This document shows, in pieces, positions 9,092-17,434 of a DNA stretch of 64,000 nt; within the stretch, counting starts at the first letter, position 1, and each line of letters starts with the position of its first letter. The stretch is from Streptomyces sp. SAI-127 (GTDB lineage Bacteria; Actinomycetota; Actinomycetes; Streptomycetales; Streptomycetaceae): positions 9,816,501 through 9,880,500 of the forward strand of contig NZ_JARXYJ010000001.1 in assembly GCF_029894425.1 (NCBI RefSeq). The letters are read 5' to 3'. The notes under the pieces are model-generated. The model ran no database searches and was not told where the DNA came from. It worked only from the letters and a program-made list of their open reading frames with translations. The position numbers were made by a program, and so were the translations under genes.

Positions 9092-9813
9092 GTGTCGCGG
9101 AGGGCGCCTTCCGTGGTGCCGCCCGGTGTGATCAGGCCGCTCTCGTAGGCGAGGACCACCGCCTGGACACGGTCGCGCAGGTCCAGCTTCGAAAGGATCC
9201 GGCCGATGTGTGTCTTCACCGTCGTCGGACTGAGGAACAGCCGCTCCGCGAGTTCGGCGTTGCTGAGCCCCGTCGCCAGCAGCCGCAGCACCTCCAGCTC
9301 ACGCGGCGTCAGCCCGGACAGGTCCCGGTGCAGGTCGGCCGATGGGGCGGCCTCCTCGCGCCGGGCGAAGCGCTCGATCAGGCGGCGGGTGATCGTGGGC
9401 GCCAGCAGGGCGTCGCCGGACCGCACCAGCCGTATCGCGGCCACCAGATGCTCGGGTGTGACGTCCTTGAGGAGGAAGCCACTGGCCCCTGCGGTGAGCG
9501 CGGCGTAGACGTAGTGGTCGAGGTCGTACGTGGTCAGGATGATCACCCGGATCTCGCCCGCGGTGTCGTCGGCGAGGATCCGCCGGGTGGCCTCGATGCC
9601 GTCCATGCCCGGCATCCGGATGTCCATGAGGACGACGTCGGGGCGGGTACGCCGGACCGCGGCAACCGCCTCCGCCCCGTCCGCCGCCTCCGCCGTCACC
9701 TCGATGCCGTCCGCGGTCAGGATCATCCCGAACCCGGTCCGTACGAGGGCCTGGTCGTCGGCGATGACGGCCCGCAGCCTGTCGCCGTTCACACCGTCAG
9801 CCAACGCAGCCAC
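9088..9813 (-). CDS. NarL/LuxR-family response regulator
   Basis: 241 aa. The receiver domain runs from about 14 to 130 with the acidic pair in AVIADDQALVRTG, the phosphoacceptor Asp in VVLMDIRMPGMDG, Thr in VIILTTYD and Lys in GFLLKDVTPEHL. The C-terminal LuxR HTH is LTPRELEVLRLLATGLSNAELAERLFLSPTTVKTHIGRIL. It pairs with the histidine kinase immediately upstream (45-nt gap). The first GTG is tight against GGGAG; a TTG at 9804, 8 nt after that GGGAG, is an equally good start. The likely target is the divergent ABC exporter. Confidence 0.92.
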   Translation of the reverse strand: MAALADGVNGDRLRAVIADDQALVRTGFGMILTADGIEVTAEAADGAEAVAAVRRTRPDVVLMDIRMPGMDGIEATRRILADDTAGEIRVIILTTYDLDHYVYAALTAGASGFLLKDVTPEHLVAAIRLVRSGDALLAPTITRRLIERFARREEAAPSADLHRDLSGLTPRELEVLRLLATGLSNAELAERLFLSPTTVKTHIGRILSKLDLRDRVQAVVLAYESGLITPGGTTEGALRDT

Positions 9814-9858
9814 TCCCTGCCCCTGCCGTTCGCCGAAGCCACCCCGAACTGTCGTCGC

Positions 9859-11157
9859 TCACACCGTCCGCCACGGCACCTCAGCTCTGATCCGGAAGCC
9901 CCCGGCGAGAGTCGGGCCGGCCGTCAGTGCGCCACCGTAGACCGCGAGGCGCTCCCGCAGACCGATCAGCCCGCGGCCGTTCCCGTCCACGGGCACCCCG
10001 TCGCGGACTCCGCCGGTGTCCATGACCTCGATCTCCAACCGGTCACCCGACCAGCCGACGGTGACGACGGCCTCGGCGCCGGGCGCGTGCTTGATGGTGT
10101 TGGTCAGCGCCTCCTGGACCACTCGGTACGCCGTGAGGTCCACACCGGGTGGCAGCGGTTCCGGGGGCAGCGAAACCGCGACGCCGACCGGTGTCCCGGC
10201 GGCCCGCACACGGTCGATCAGCGAGTCCAACTGCCCGAGGCCCGGCTGCGGTTCGAGGCCGTCGGCGGGGGAGTCCGGGCGGCCGGTGTCCGGCGCGGCC
10301 AACAGGCCCATCACATGCCGGAGTTCGGCCATCGCGGCCCGGCCCCCGGCCTCGACCGCGAGCAGTGCCTCCTTGGACCGCTCCGGGGCCGCGTCCATGA
10401 CCTTGCGCGCGGCGCCCGCCTGAATGACCATCACGCTCACATTGTGGGTCACGACGTCGTGCAACTCGGCGGCGATCCGGGCCCGTTCCTCCTCCACGGC
10501 CCTGCGTGTCGTCTCCTCGTGCGCCCGCTCCAGCGCGGCGAACCGGTCCCGGCTGGCCGCGAGGCGCCGCCGCCCGACCCGGACCACGCTGGCCACCACC
10601 CCCGCCACCAGCAGCACCACCCCGGGACTCGACCAGCCGGGCAGTACCGGCTGCGTCGACCGGAAGGCCACGCCGGCGAGGACGGCGGCGGCGACGAGGC
10701 CGGCCATGGCTCCCGCCCGGTGCCGGCTGTGCATCACCGCGCTGTAGGTGCCGATGACGCAGGTAAGAACGTTGATCCAGGAGGCGTCGTCGCCGATGGC
10801 CAGCCCCGCGCAGAGCACCACGGCGAACACGGTCAGCGGAAACCGCCGCCGTGCCGCCAGCGGCAGTGCGGACAGCACGATCAGTCCCCAGGGCGGTGAG
10901 GAGACCGGCGGCTCGATCCGCCCGCCCGGAAGAACGGGAGGCCGGGGCGGAACCGGCGCCCCGTACTCCATCTTCGACACCTGCACCGGCCCGTCACCGG
11001 GATAACGCGACGCCACCACCAGCGCGACCACCGTCAGCAGCACGGCCAGCAGCACGTCGAAGCACACCGACCGCCGTGACAGCTCAGCGCCCTTCACCTC
11101 CGGCCGCAGTGCGACACGCACCTGCCGACGCCATCCCCGCAGGTACTCCGTCTCCAT
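9859..11157 (-). CDS. Sensor histidine kinase, HisKA_3 (NarX/DesK-like)
   Basis: 432 aa from the ATG at 11157 (METEYLRGWRRQVRVAL). The N-terminal half carries about five membrane segments (VLLAVLLTVVALVVASRY, LIVLSALPLAARR, TVFAVVLCAGLAI, AMAGLVAAAVLAGV, GVVLLVAGVVASV). The HisKA_3 dimerisation domain contains the phosphorylated His in ARIAAELHDVVTHNVSVM; the HATPase has an N box (VVQEALTNTIKHAPG), DTGG and GLIGLRERLAVYGG. It forms a two-component pair with the regulator at 9088-9813 and is divergent from the ABC genes at 11376, an arrangement common for stress-responsive exporters. Confidence 0.92.
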   Translation of the reverse strand: METEYLRGWRRQVRVALRPEVKGAELSRRSVCFDVLLAVLLTVVALVVASRYPGDGPVQVSKMEYGAPVPPRPPVLPGGRIEPPVSSPPWGLIVLSALPLAARRRFPLTVFAVVLCAGLAIGDDASWINVLTCVIGTYSAVMHSRHRAGAMAGLVAAAVLAGVAFRSTQPVLPGWSSPGVVLLVAGVVASVVRVGRRRLAASRDRFAALERAHEETTRRAVEEERARIAAELHDVVTHNVSVMVIQAGAARKVMDAAPERSKEALLAVEAGGRAAMAELRHVMGLLAAPDTGRPDSPADGLEPQPGLGQLDSLIDRVRAAGTPVGVAVSLPPEPLPPGVDLTAYRVVQEALTNTIKHAPGAEAVVTVGWSGDRLEIEVMDTGGVRDGVPVDGNGRGLIGLRERLAVYGGALTAGPTLAGGFRIRAEVPWRTV

Positions 11158-11375
11158 ACGGACATTGTCGTGGTCCCCGGGCCCGTGCCGCGTCCGTCCG
11201 CATGACCAGCGTCCCCTCCGCCGGGCGTACTCCGCAGGGATGACCCCGCCCGTGCGTCCTCCGCACGGAGGGCCGCATCTCGGTGCTCCGGCCGACGCGC
11301 CCGAGACCCTTCGTTCCATACCTTCGCCACGCCGACAAGGACACGACCCGACGACCGACAGGACGGGCACCTCCC

Positions 11376-12068
11376 ATGACCGCAGTGATCGAACTGAAGG
11401 GCGTGGCCAAGCGCTACGACAACGCCGGCGCACCCGCGCTCGGACCGCTCGACCTCTCCGTCGCCCAGGGTGAGGCCCTCGCCGTGACCGGCCCCTCCGG
11501 CAGCGGCAAGTCCACGCTGCTGAACCTCGTCGCGGGCCTCGACAAGCCGACCGAGGGCACCGTGACCGTCGCCGGGCAGCAGGTCGACCGGCTCGGCGAG
11601 CACGCCCTGGCCCGGTTCCGCCGTGAACGGATCGGCATGGTCTTCCAGTTCTTCAACCTCCTCGACGACCTCACCGTCCTGGACAACATCCAGCTTCCCG
11701 CCCAGCTCACCGGAAGCTCACGGCGCAAGACGGAGGCCCGGGCGAAGGAGCTCATGGAGGTCCTGGGCATCCAGAAGCACGCCCGCGCCTACCCGGGCCG
11801 CCTCTCCGGCGGCGAACGCCAACGCGTCGCCGTCGCCCGGTCGTTGGTGAACCGGCCCGCACTGCTGCTCGCCGACGAACCGACCGGCGCCCTCGACAGC
11901 GCCTCGGGCCAGGACGTCCGGGACCTGCTGGTCGACCTGCACCGCGGCGGCCAGACCATCGTGCTCGTCACCCACGACCCGGCCCTGGCCGAGGCCTGCG
12001 CGAGCCGCACCGTCCACCTCGTCGACGGCCATGTCGCCCTCGACTCCCGCGCGGAGGCCGTGCGATGA
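11376..12068 (+). CDS. ABC transporter ATP-binding protein (MacB/LolD type)
   Basis: 230 aa from the ATG at 11376 (MTAVIELKGVAKRY). Walker A is GPSGSGKST, Q-loop VFQFFNLLDDLT, signature LSGGERQRVAVARSL, Walker B LLLADEPTGALDS and the switch His VLVTHD. The sequence is of the mechanotransmission type paired with FtsX permeases. Its stop overlaps the permease start (ATGA, 4 nt), so the two are translationally coupled. It is probably an exporter of lipophilic compounds or peptides, controlled by the divergent two-component system. Confidence 0.94.
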   Translation: MTAVIELKGVAKRYDNAGAPALGPLDLSVAQGEALAVTGPSGSGKSTLLNLVAGLDKPTEGTVTVAGQQVDRLGEHALARFRRERIGMVFQFFNLLDDLTVLDNIQLPAQLTGSSRRKTEARAKELMEVLGIQKHARAYPGRLSGGERQRVAVARSLVNRPALLLADEPTGALDSASGQDVRDLLVDLHRGGQTIVLVTHDPALAEACASRTVHLVDGHVALDSRAEAVR

Positions 12069-14413
12069 CCGGACCACTCCTGCGTGTCGTCCGCTCCGGG
12101 GTGGGCCGGCGCCGTGTGCAGACCGTCGTCATCGCCATCGCCACGATGATGGCCGTGGCGGCCGCCGTGGTCGCGGGTTCCCTCATGGTCGTCTCGAACG
12201 CGCCCTTCGACCATGCTTTCGCCGAGCAGCGGGGCGCCCACCTCACCACCGAGTTCGACCCGGCCAAGGCGACCGCCGGACAACTCGCGGCCACCGGACA
12301 GCTGGACACCGTCACCGCGAGCGCGGGGCCGTACCCCTCCACGGTCGTCGAGGCGGCGGACTCGTCCGGCCGCCGGCCCCCGGCCATGACGCTGGTCGGA
12401 CGCACCGGTCCGCACGCAGACGTGGACGACCTGGACCTCACGACCGGCCGGTGGGCGAGGAAACCGGGCGAGATCGTACTGAGCTCCTCCTACGAGGGTC
12501 CCGCCTTCAGGCTGGGCGACACCCTGACGGCCTCCGACACGACTCTCACGGTCGTCGGCTTCGCCACCTCGGCCAGCAAGACCGCCGACCTGTGGGCAAC
12601 TCCCTCGCAGGTCAGGGCCCTTGCCTCCAAGGAACACCCCGTCACCAGCCAGATGCTCTACCGCTTCGACTCGGCGGGCTCGAAGGGCGACATCGCCGCC
12701 GACCGCAAGAAGCTCCTCGCCGCCGTCCCGGCCGGTGCGCTCCTCGGCACCCAGTCCTACCTCGACACCAAGCGCGCCGCCGACCAGGGCGCCGCCCCGA
12801 CCATCCCGTTCCTCGTCGCCTTCGGGGTCCTCGGCATCGTCATGTCGGTGATCATCGTCGGCAGCGTCATCAGCGGCGCGGTCGGCACCAGCCTGCGCAG
12901 GATCGGCATCCTCAAGGCCATCGGCTTCACCCCGCGCGAAGTCGTCCGCGCCTATGTGGCCCAGGCGATCATCCCGGCAGCCGCGGGTATCGCGCTCGGA
13001 GTCGTCCTCGGCAACCTCCTGGCCGTACCGCTCCTCGACGACACCGAGCAGGCGTACGGCACGGCCACCCTGTCCGTGGCCTGGTGGGTGGATGTCGTGG
13101 TCCCCGCCGGCGCGCTGCTGGTCGTCGGGATCGCCGCCTTCGTCCCGGCGCTGCGGGCCGGGAGGCTGCGCACGGTCGAGGCCATCGCCGTGGGCCGGGC
13201 CCCGCGCACCGGACGCGGACAGTGGGCACACCGCGCGGCGGGACGGCTGCCGCTGCCCAGGGCGGTGACCTACGGTCTCGCCAGCCCCTTCGCGCATCCG
13301 GTCCGCACGCTCGCGATGCTGCTCGCCGTGGCGTTCGGCACGATCGCGGCGACCTTCGCCGTCGGCCTCACCTCCTCGCTGAACGAGGTCAGTTCGATAC
13401 AGGACCCCGAGAACCGTTCCGCGGTCACCGTCTTCACCGGCGGGCCGAGCGTCGCGGGCGGCGAGCACGTCCCCGCACCCGGCACCACGGAGCCCGAGCC
13501 GGCCGACCCGGCACAGGTCAGCGCCGCCATCAAGGCACAGTCGGGCACCGCCTCGTACTACGGCATGGGCCAGCAGGACGCCACCGTGGCCGGGGTCTCC
13601 GGAGCCGTCCGGGCGACCCTCTACCAGGGCGACTCCAGTAGGGGCGGCTACGCCATGGTCTCCGGGCACTGGCTCGACGGCGCGGGCCAGGTCGTCGTGC
13701 CCGGCCAGTTCCTGGAGACCACCGGTACCGAGATCGGCGACACCGTACGCGTGACCGTCGGGAAGGAGACGGCCGTCCTGCGGATAGTCGGCGAGGCCTT
13801 CGGCAGCTCGGACGACGTGCTGGAGATCCAGGTGAACTCCGCGGACTTCCCCGCGACCAGGCCCCAGGTGTTCCTCGTCGACGTGAAACCGGGCGTCTCC
13901 GCCGTCGCGTACGCCGAGAAGCTCGCCGCGCGGATCGAGCCCCTCGGCGCCGACGCCCGGGCCAACACGCCGTCCGAGCAGGACAACTTCGTGCTCATCC
14001 TGAACACGATGGCCGCGCTCCTCACCCTGATGCTCGTGTCCGTCGCAGGCCTCGGCGTCCTCAACTCCGTCGTTCTGGACACCCGGGAGCGCGTCCACGA
14101 CCTGGGCGTGTGCAAGGCGCTCGGCATGTCACCCCGGCAGACCGTGAGCCTCGTCCTCGCCTCGGTGGCCGGCATCGGCGTGCTCGGCGGTCTGGTCGGC
14201 GTCCCCGCCGGATACGCCCTGCACGGATTCGTGCTCCCGGTGATGGGACACGCGGCCGGCACCGGCCTGCCCAGGTCCGTCCTCGATGTCTACGACACCC
14301 CGCAACTGCTCCTGCTGGGCCTGGCCGGTCTCGTCATCGCCCTGCTGGGCGCGATGCTCCCGGCGGGCTGGGCGGCGAAGTCCCGCACGGCGACGGCCCT
14401 GCGCACGGAGTAG
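12065..14413 (+). CDS. FtsX-type ABC transporter permease
   Basis: 782 aa. One N-terminal membrane helix (VVIAIATMMAVAAAVVAGSL) is followed by an extracytoplasmic MacB-like domain, then a three-helix FtsX block near residues 240-370 (GVLGIVMSVIIVGSVISGAV, IIPAAAGIALGVVLGNLLA, VVVPAGALLVVGIAAFVPAL). A second helix near 415 (LAMLLAVAFGTIAATFAVGL) starts a second periplasmic domain, and a second FtsX block ends the protein (LNTMAALLTLMLVSVAGLGV, LLLLGLAGLVIALLGAML). This duplicated layout is standard for streptomycete single-chain permeases. It ends 3 nt from the convergent alanyl-tRNA-synthetase-like gene. Confidence 0.9.
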   Translation: MTGPLLRVVRSGVGRRRVQTVVIAIATMMAVAAAVVAGSLMVVSNAPFDHAFAEQRGAHLTTEFDPAKATAGQLAATGQLDTVTASAGPYPSTVVEAADSSGRRPPAMTLVGRTGPHADVDDLDLTTGRWARKPGEIVLSSSYEGPAFRLGDTLTASDTTLTVVGFATSASKTADLWATPSQVRALASKEHPVTSQMLYRFDSAGSKGDIAADRKKLLAAVPAGALLGTQSYLDTKRAADQGAAPTIPFLVAFGVLGIVMSVIIVGSVISGAVGTSLRRIGILKAIGFTPREVVRAYVAQAIIPAAAGIALGVVLGNLLAVPLLDDTEQAYGTATLSVAWWVDVVVPAGALLVVGIAAFVPALRAGRLRTVEAIAVGRAPRTGRGQWAHRAAGRLPLPRAVTYGLASPFAHPVRTLAMLLAVAFGTIAATFAVGLTSSLNEVSSIQDPENRSAVTVFTGGPSVAGGEHVPAPGTTEPEPADPAQVSAAIKAQSGTASYYGMGQQDATVAGVSGAVRATLYQGDSSRGGYAMVSGHWLDGAGQVVVPGQFLETTGTEIGDTVRVTVGKETAVLRIVGEAFGSSDDVLEIQVNSADFPATRPQVFLVDVKPGVSAVAYAEKLAARIEPLGADARANTPSEQDNFVLILNTMAALLTLMLVSVAGLGVLNSVVLDTRERVHDLGVCKALGMSPRQTVSLVLASVAGIGVLGGLVGVPAGYALHGFVLPVMGHAAGTGLPRSVLDVYDTPQLLLLGLAGLVIALLGAMLPAGWAAKSRTATALRTE

Positions 14414-14416
14414 CTC

Positions 14417-15586
14417 TCACCCCTCTCGGCGCAGGCCGAGAACCAGGTCGCGGGGCAGGCCGTGGGTGTCGTGGAGGTACTCGTAGTCCTCCTTGCTCAG
14501 CGGCCCCCGGTACCGCGGCCCGGACAGCAGACGCAGGCCGCGCTCCAGCAGCCTGTCGAACCGGCGTTCCTCCTCCAGCAGCACGTCACGGACCAGCCCT
14601 GTCCCGCAGCTCGTACGGAAGTGGTCCAGCGTGTGCTGGAGGAGCTCCACCGGCAGGTCGGAGAGGGTGCGGGACGGGTCCTCGCGCCGCAGGGTGGTGA
14701 GCAGGCGGCGGACCACGCGCCGCAGGACGTAACCGCGGCCGGTGTTGGACGGCCGTACCCCGTCGCCGATCACGACGACACCGGAGCGCAGATGGTCGCT
14801 GACCAGACGCAGCGACGGCTCGTCGAGTTCCCACAGGGGAGGCAGCAGCCGCATCCATGGCTCGAACAGGTCGGTGTCGTAGACCGAGTCATGGCCCTGC
14901 AGGATGGTGACCAGGCGCTCCAGCCCCATGCCGGTGTCGACGCTCGGACGATCGAGGGGCTGGAGAGAGCCGTCCTCGAGGCGGCGGTACCGCATGACGA
15001 CGTGGTTCCAGATCTCCACCCACCGCGGGTCCGTGGTGGGGGTGCCCTGAGGCGGGGTGACGCCGGTCCACACGAAGATCTCCGAGTCGGGGCCGCACGG
15101 GCCGACGGGCCCGTTGGACCACCAGTTGTCCTCCCGGGTGAGTTCCACGGGAACTCCCGACTCCTGCCAGGTGCGCAGCGATTCGAGATCGGGGCCCACC
15201 TGCTCGTCACCGCCGAAGACCGTGACGTGGAGCCTCTCCCGGGGGATGCCGAAACCGTCACGGAGCAGCTCGTAGCCCCAGCGCAGGCTCTGGGAGTGGC
15301 CGTAGTCGCCCAGCGACCACGAGCCGAGCATCTCGAACACCGTCAGATGGGTGGAGTCGCCGATCTCGTCGAGATCGGTGGTGCGCAGACAGCGCTGCAC
15401 ATTGACGAGGCGGCCACCCCGGGGGTGGGGGCGGCCCTCCAGATAGGGGGTGAGCGGGTGCATGCCCGAGGTGGTGAACAGCACCGGGTCCCCGGGCGGT
15501 GGCAGCAGTGTGCTGCCCGTGATCAGGTGGTGTCCGCGCTCGCGGTAGAAGTCGGTGAAGACGCGTACGGTCCGGTCCGTGTCCAT
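14417..15586 (-). CDS. Stand-alone alanyl-tRNA synthetase-like catalytic domain
   Basis: 389 aa against about 880-890 aa for bacterial AlaRS. It keeps the class II aminoacylation core: FYRERGHHLITGSTLLPP at the N-terminus, motif 2 LVNVQRCLRTTDLDEIGD followed by TVFEMLGSWSLGDYG, EDNWWSNGPVGPCGPDSEIF, and motif 3 SVDTGMGLERLVTILQG. The helical tRNA-recognition region is also present (NTGRGYVLRRVVRRLL). It ends right after HDTHGLPRDLVLGLRREG, the equivalent of the YDTYGFPIDL motif, so the editing (HxxxH) and C-Ala domains are absent. It may charge a tRNA or a non-tRNA acceptor, act as a resistant or trans-edited enzyme, or be a relic. The GAAGGA ribosome site is 8 nt upstream of the ATG. Confidence 0.85.
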   Translation of the reverse strand: MDTDRTVRVFTDFYRERGHHLITGSTLLPPPGDPVLFTTSGMHPLTPYLEGRPHPRGGRLVNVQRCLRTTDLDEIGDSTHLTVFEMLGSWSLGDYGHSQSLRWGYELLRDGFGIPRERLHVTVFGGDEQVGPDLESLRTWQESGVPVELTREDNWWSNGPVGPCGPDSEIFVWTGVTPPQGTPTTDPRWVEIWNHVVMRYRRLEDGSLQPLDRPSVDTGMGLERLVTILQGHDSVYDTDLFEPWMRLLPPLWELDEPSLRLVSDHLRSGVVVIGDGVRPSNTGRGYVLRRVVRRLLTTLRREDPSRTLSDLPVELLQHTLDHFRTSCGTGLVRDVLLEEERRFDRLLERGLRLLSGPRYRGPLSKEDYEYLHDTHGLPRDLVLGLRREG

Positions 15587-15592
15587 GGCAGT

Positions 15593-15680
15593 GGTCCTTC
15601 GGTCTCGTGGGACCGGAAACGACCGCGGGAACAGACGGCGACCAGAGGTCCTGCACCGGCGATCCGTTTCCGGCCGCCGG
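15593..15680 (-). promoter_or_regulatory. Candidate attenuator upstream of the AlaRS-like gene
   Basis: On the transcribed (minus) strand three complementary pairs overlap. CCGGAAACG (15673-15665) pairs perfectly with CGTTTCCGG (15621-15613). CCGGCG (15680-15675) pairs with CGCCGG (15661-15656) and encloses the first element. GGTCC (15614-15610) pairs with GGACC (15597-15593), which is part of the GAAGGACC ribosome-binding site. The second and third structures compete with the first. Such repeats also arise by chance in GC-rich DNA, so a regulatory role is inference. Confidence 0.3.
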
Positions 15681-15693
15681 GGAGTGGGGGAGG

Positions 15694-15762
15694 TCAGGCG
15701 TCGGCAGCCGGCGAGCTGGTCGCTCGCGCGGCTGCGGTGTGGGTACGGCTGCTGATCTCCAT
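15694..15762 (-). CDS. Possible 22-codon alanine-rich leader peptide
   Basis: An ATG-to-TGA frame encodes a 22-residue peptide (7 Ala, including an AAA run and a terminal AADA) ending 107 nt upstream of the AlaRS-like start on the same strand. A ribosome-binding site is not evident. A TTGACC (15770-15765) followed 17 nt later by CGTACC could alternatively be promoter boxes, which would leave this frame untranscribed or leaderless. Its position before an alanyl-tRNA-synthetase-like gene and before the alternative hairpins is the only argument for function. Confidence 0.25.
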   Translation of the reverse strand: MEISSRTHTAAARATSSPAADA

Positions 15763-15795
15763 GCGGTCAACGGTACGCACAGGTGTCCCGGCCCG

Positions 15796-16167
15796 TCACT
15801 CGGATTTCCCGGAGGGGGCCCTGCCGTAGCCCTTGCACCGCTGTTCCTGCCGTATCAGCGACCGGCCTCCGTGCGCCGCGTGCGCCTCGGCCAGCGCGAT
15901 GCGCAGTGCCGGGCGGATCTCCGCCGGCAGGCTGCCGAGGTCGGGCCAGCGCACGACGTGCTGGGCGACGTCCCGCAGCTTGGTGTTGGTGCGCTGGGAC
16001 ACCGTCTTGAGGACCTCCCACCCCTGGTCGGGACGGAGACCGCTGAGGGCGAGGACGACACCGATCGCCTGGTCGACGACGGCGTGAGAGACAAGGGCCT
16101 GCCGGAGCTGGGCGATTTCCTCCTGGAGTTCTTCGATCTTCACAACCAGCTCTTCGTGTTGCGTCAT
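15796..16167 (-). CDS. ANTAR-domain RNA-binding protein
   Basis: 123 aa from the ATG at 16167 (MTQHEELVVKIEELQEEIAQ). A short coiled coil leads into the three-helix ANTAR fold: LRQALVSHAVVDQAIGVVLALSGLRPDQGWEVLKTVSQ then NTKLRDVAQHVV, with the conserved Ala/Gly and aromatic spacing of AmiR/NasR antiterminators. ANTAR proteins bind paired hexaloop hairpins in nascent RNA. No N-terminal GAF or receiver domain is present, so the signal input, if any, comes from a partner. A basic tail (RQEQRCKGYGRAPSGK) follows. It is divergent from the AraC-type gene. Confidence 0.88.
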   Translation of the reverse strand: MTQHEELVVKIEELQEEIAQLRQALVSHAVVDQAIGVVLALSGLRPDQGWEVLKTVSQRTNTKLRDVAQHVVRWPDLGSLPAEIRPALRIALAEAHAAHGGRSLIRQEQRCKGYGRAPSGKSE

Positions 16168-16378
16168 GCAGTCCTGTCGCCCTCTCCCTCTGGTGCACGG
16201 CGACTCCCGCGGCCGCCGCCCGTCCAGCCTGGACGCAAGGGTCCGTCCGTGACGAGCCACCGGACGCACACCTTGTGACCAGGCAGGACAGAAAACGAAA
16301 CGCGGTCGCGAAGCATCGCGGCATTCGCGGGTATGTGCGAAAGACGAGCCGAGCAGAGAGCGGGAGGACCTGGCTGCG

Positions 16379-17338
16379 ATGGAGACGCTGACGTTCGACA
16401 GCGACGACCTGGACCGTACTGAGGACTTCCTCAGTCATGCCTACGCGAAGATGCGGATCGGCAGCGGTACGTCGGACAGCAGCCGTGCCCGGATCCACCG
16501 CACCGCCATCGACTCGGTGAGCGTCGACGAACTCGACCTGGACTTCGACATGAGCTACGCCGTCACCCCGCTGGGCCGGATCTGCCTGTGCGTGGTCCAC
16601 GAGGGCACCATCGAGGACCACGTCTACCAAGGTGTCTCGGACTCTTTCGGCCCCGGCGACGTGGTGTCCTTCGCCCCTCCGGAACTGTCCTACGCGGGCC
16701 GTATCCAGGCGGCCCGCTACAACATCACGATGCTGGACCCGGAGCTGCTCACCCAGGTCGCGGGGGTCACGGGCGGACGGCACCCGGAACCGGTCCGGCT
16801 GACCGGACACCGGCCGCACACCCCCGCCGCCGGCGACCGGCTGCGGTCGACCATCCGCTATGTGCAGGACCACGTGCTGTCGGATCCCGCGGTCGCCGAC
16901 CAGCCCCTCGTCGCCTCCACCGCCGCCCAGCACCTTGCGGCGACCGTCCTGGCCACGTTCCCCCACACGGCCGCCACCGACCCCACCGGCTCCGAGCGCC
17001 AGGACGCCCACCCCGCCGCCCTGCGCCGCGCCCTCGCCTACATCGACGACCACGCCGACCGGCCCCTCACCGTCGCCCAGATCGCGGAAGCGGCCCACGT
17101 CAGCGTCCGCGCGCTGCAGTACGCCTTCCGCCGGCACCTGGACAGCACCCCGCTCGCGTACGTCCGGCAGGCCCGCCTGTCCCACGCGCATGACGAGCTG
17201 ACGGCCGCCGACCCCGAGGACGGAGCCACCGTCACCGACATCGCCGCCCGCTGGGGCTTCTACCACCCGGGCCGTTTCGCCACCCTCTACCGGCACTCCT
17301 ACGACCGCTCACCGCGCCGTACCCTGCACGACGGCTGA
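16379..17338 (+). CDS. AraC-family transcriptional regulator
   Basis: 319 aa. The N-terminal 180 residues resemble the AraC_binding_2 (PF14525) sensory domain found in streptomycete regulators (FDMSYAVTPLGRICLCVVHEG, FGPGDVVSFAPP). The C-terminal 105 residues hold two HTH motifs: PLTVAQIAEAAHVSVRALQYAFRRHLDSTP and ATVTDIAARWGFYHPGRFATLYRHSYDRSP, the second with the AraC signature. GGGAGGA lies about 11 nt before the ATG. It is divergent from the ANTAR gene; the target is unknown. Confidence 0.9.
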   Translation: METLTFDSDDLDRTEDFLSHAYAKMRIGSGTSDSSRARIHRTAIDSVSVDELDLDFDMSYAVTPLGRICLCVVHEGTIEDHVYQGVSDSFGPGDVVSFAPPELSYAGRIQAARYNITMLDPELLTQVAGVTGGRHPEPVRLTGHRPHTPAAGDRLRSTIRYVQDHVLSDPAVADQPLVASTAAQHLAATVLATFPHTAATDPTGSERQDAHPAALRRALAYIDDHADRPLTVAQIAEAAHVSVRALQYAFRRHLDSTPLAYVRQARLSHAHDELTAADPEDGATVTDIAARWGFYHPGRFATLYRHSYDRSPRRTLHDG

Positions 17339-17434
17339 CGTCCTGTCTGCGGCTGGTGACAAAGCGCCCACGGGGCCCTGCGTTCTTGTGAGCAACCGCC
17401 GAGAGGCGTGCCCGCGCAGCCCTACGGTCCCAGC

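Noticed and set aside
11789..14098. 769-residue minus-strand frame opposite the ABC permease
   Set aside because: Low-complexity Gly/Glu/Arg/Asp composition and no motifs; shadow of the FtsX gene.
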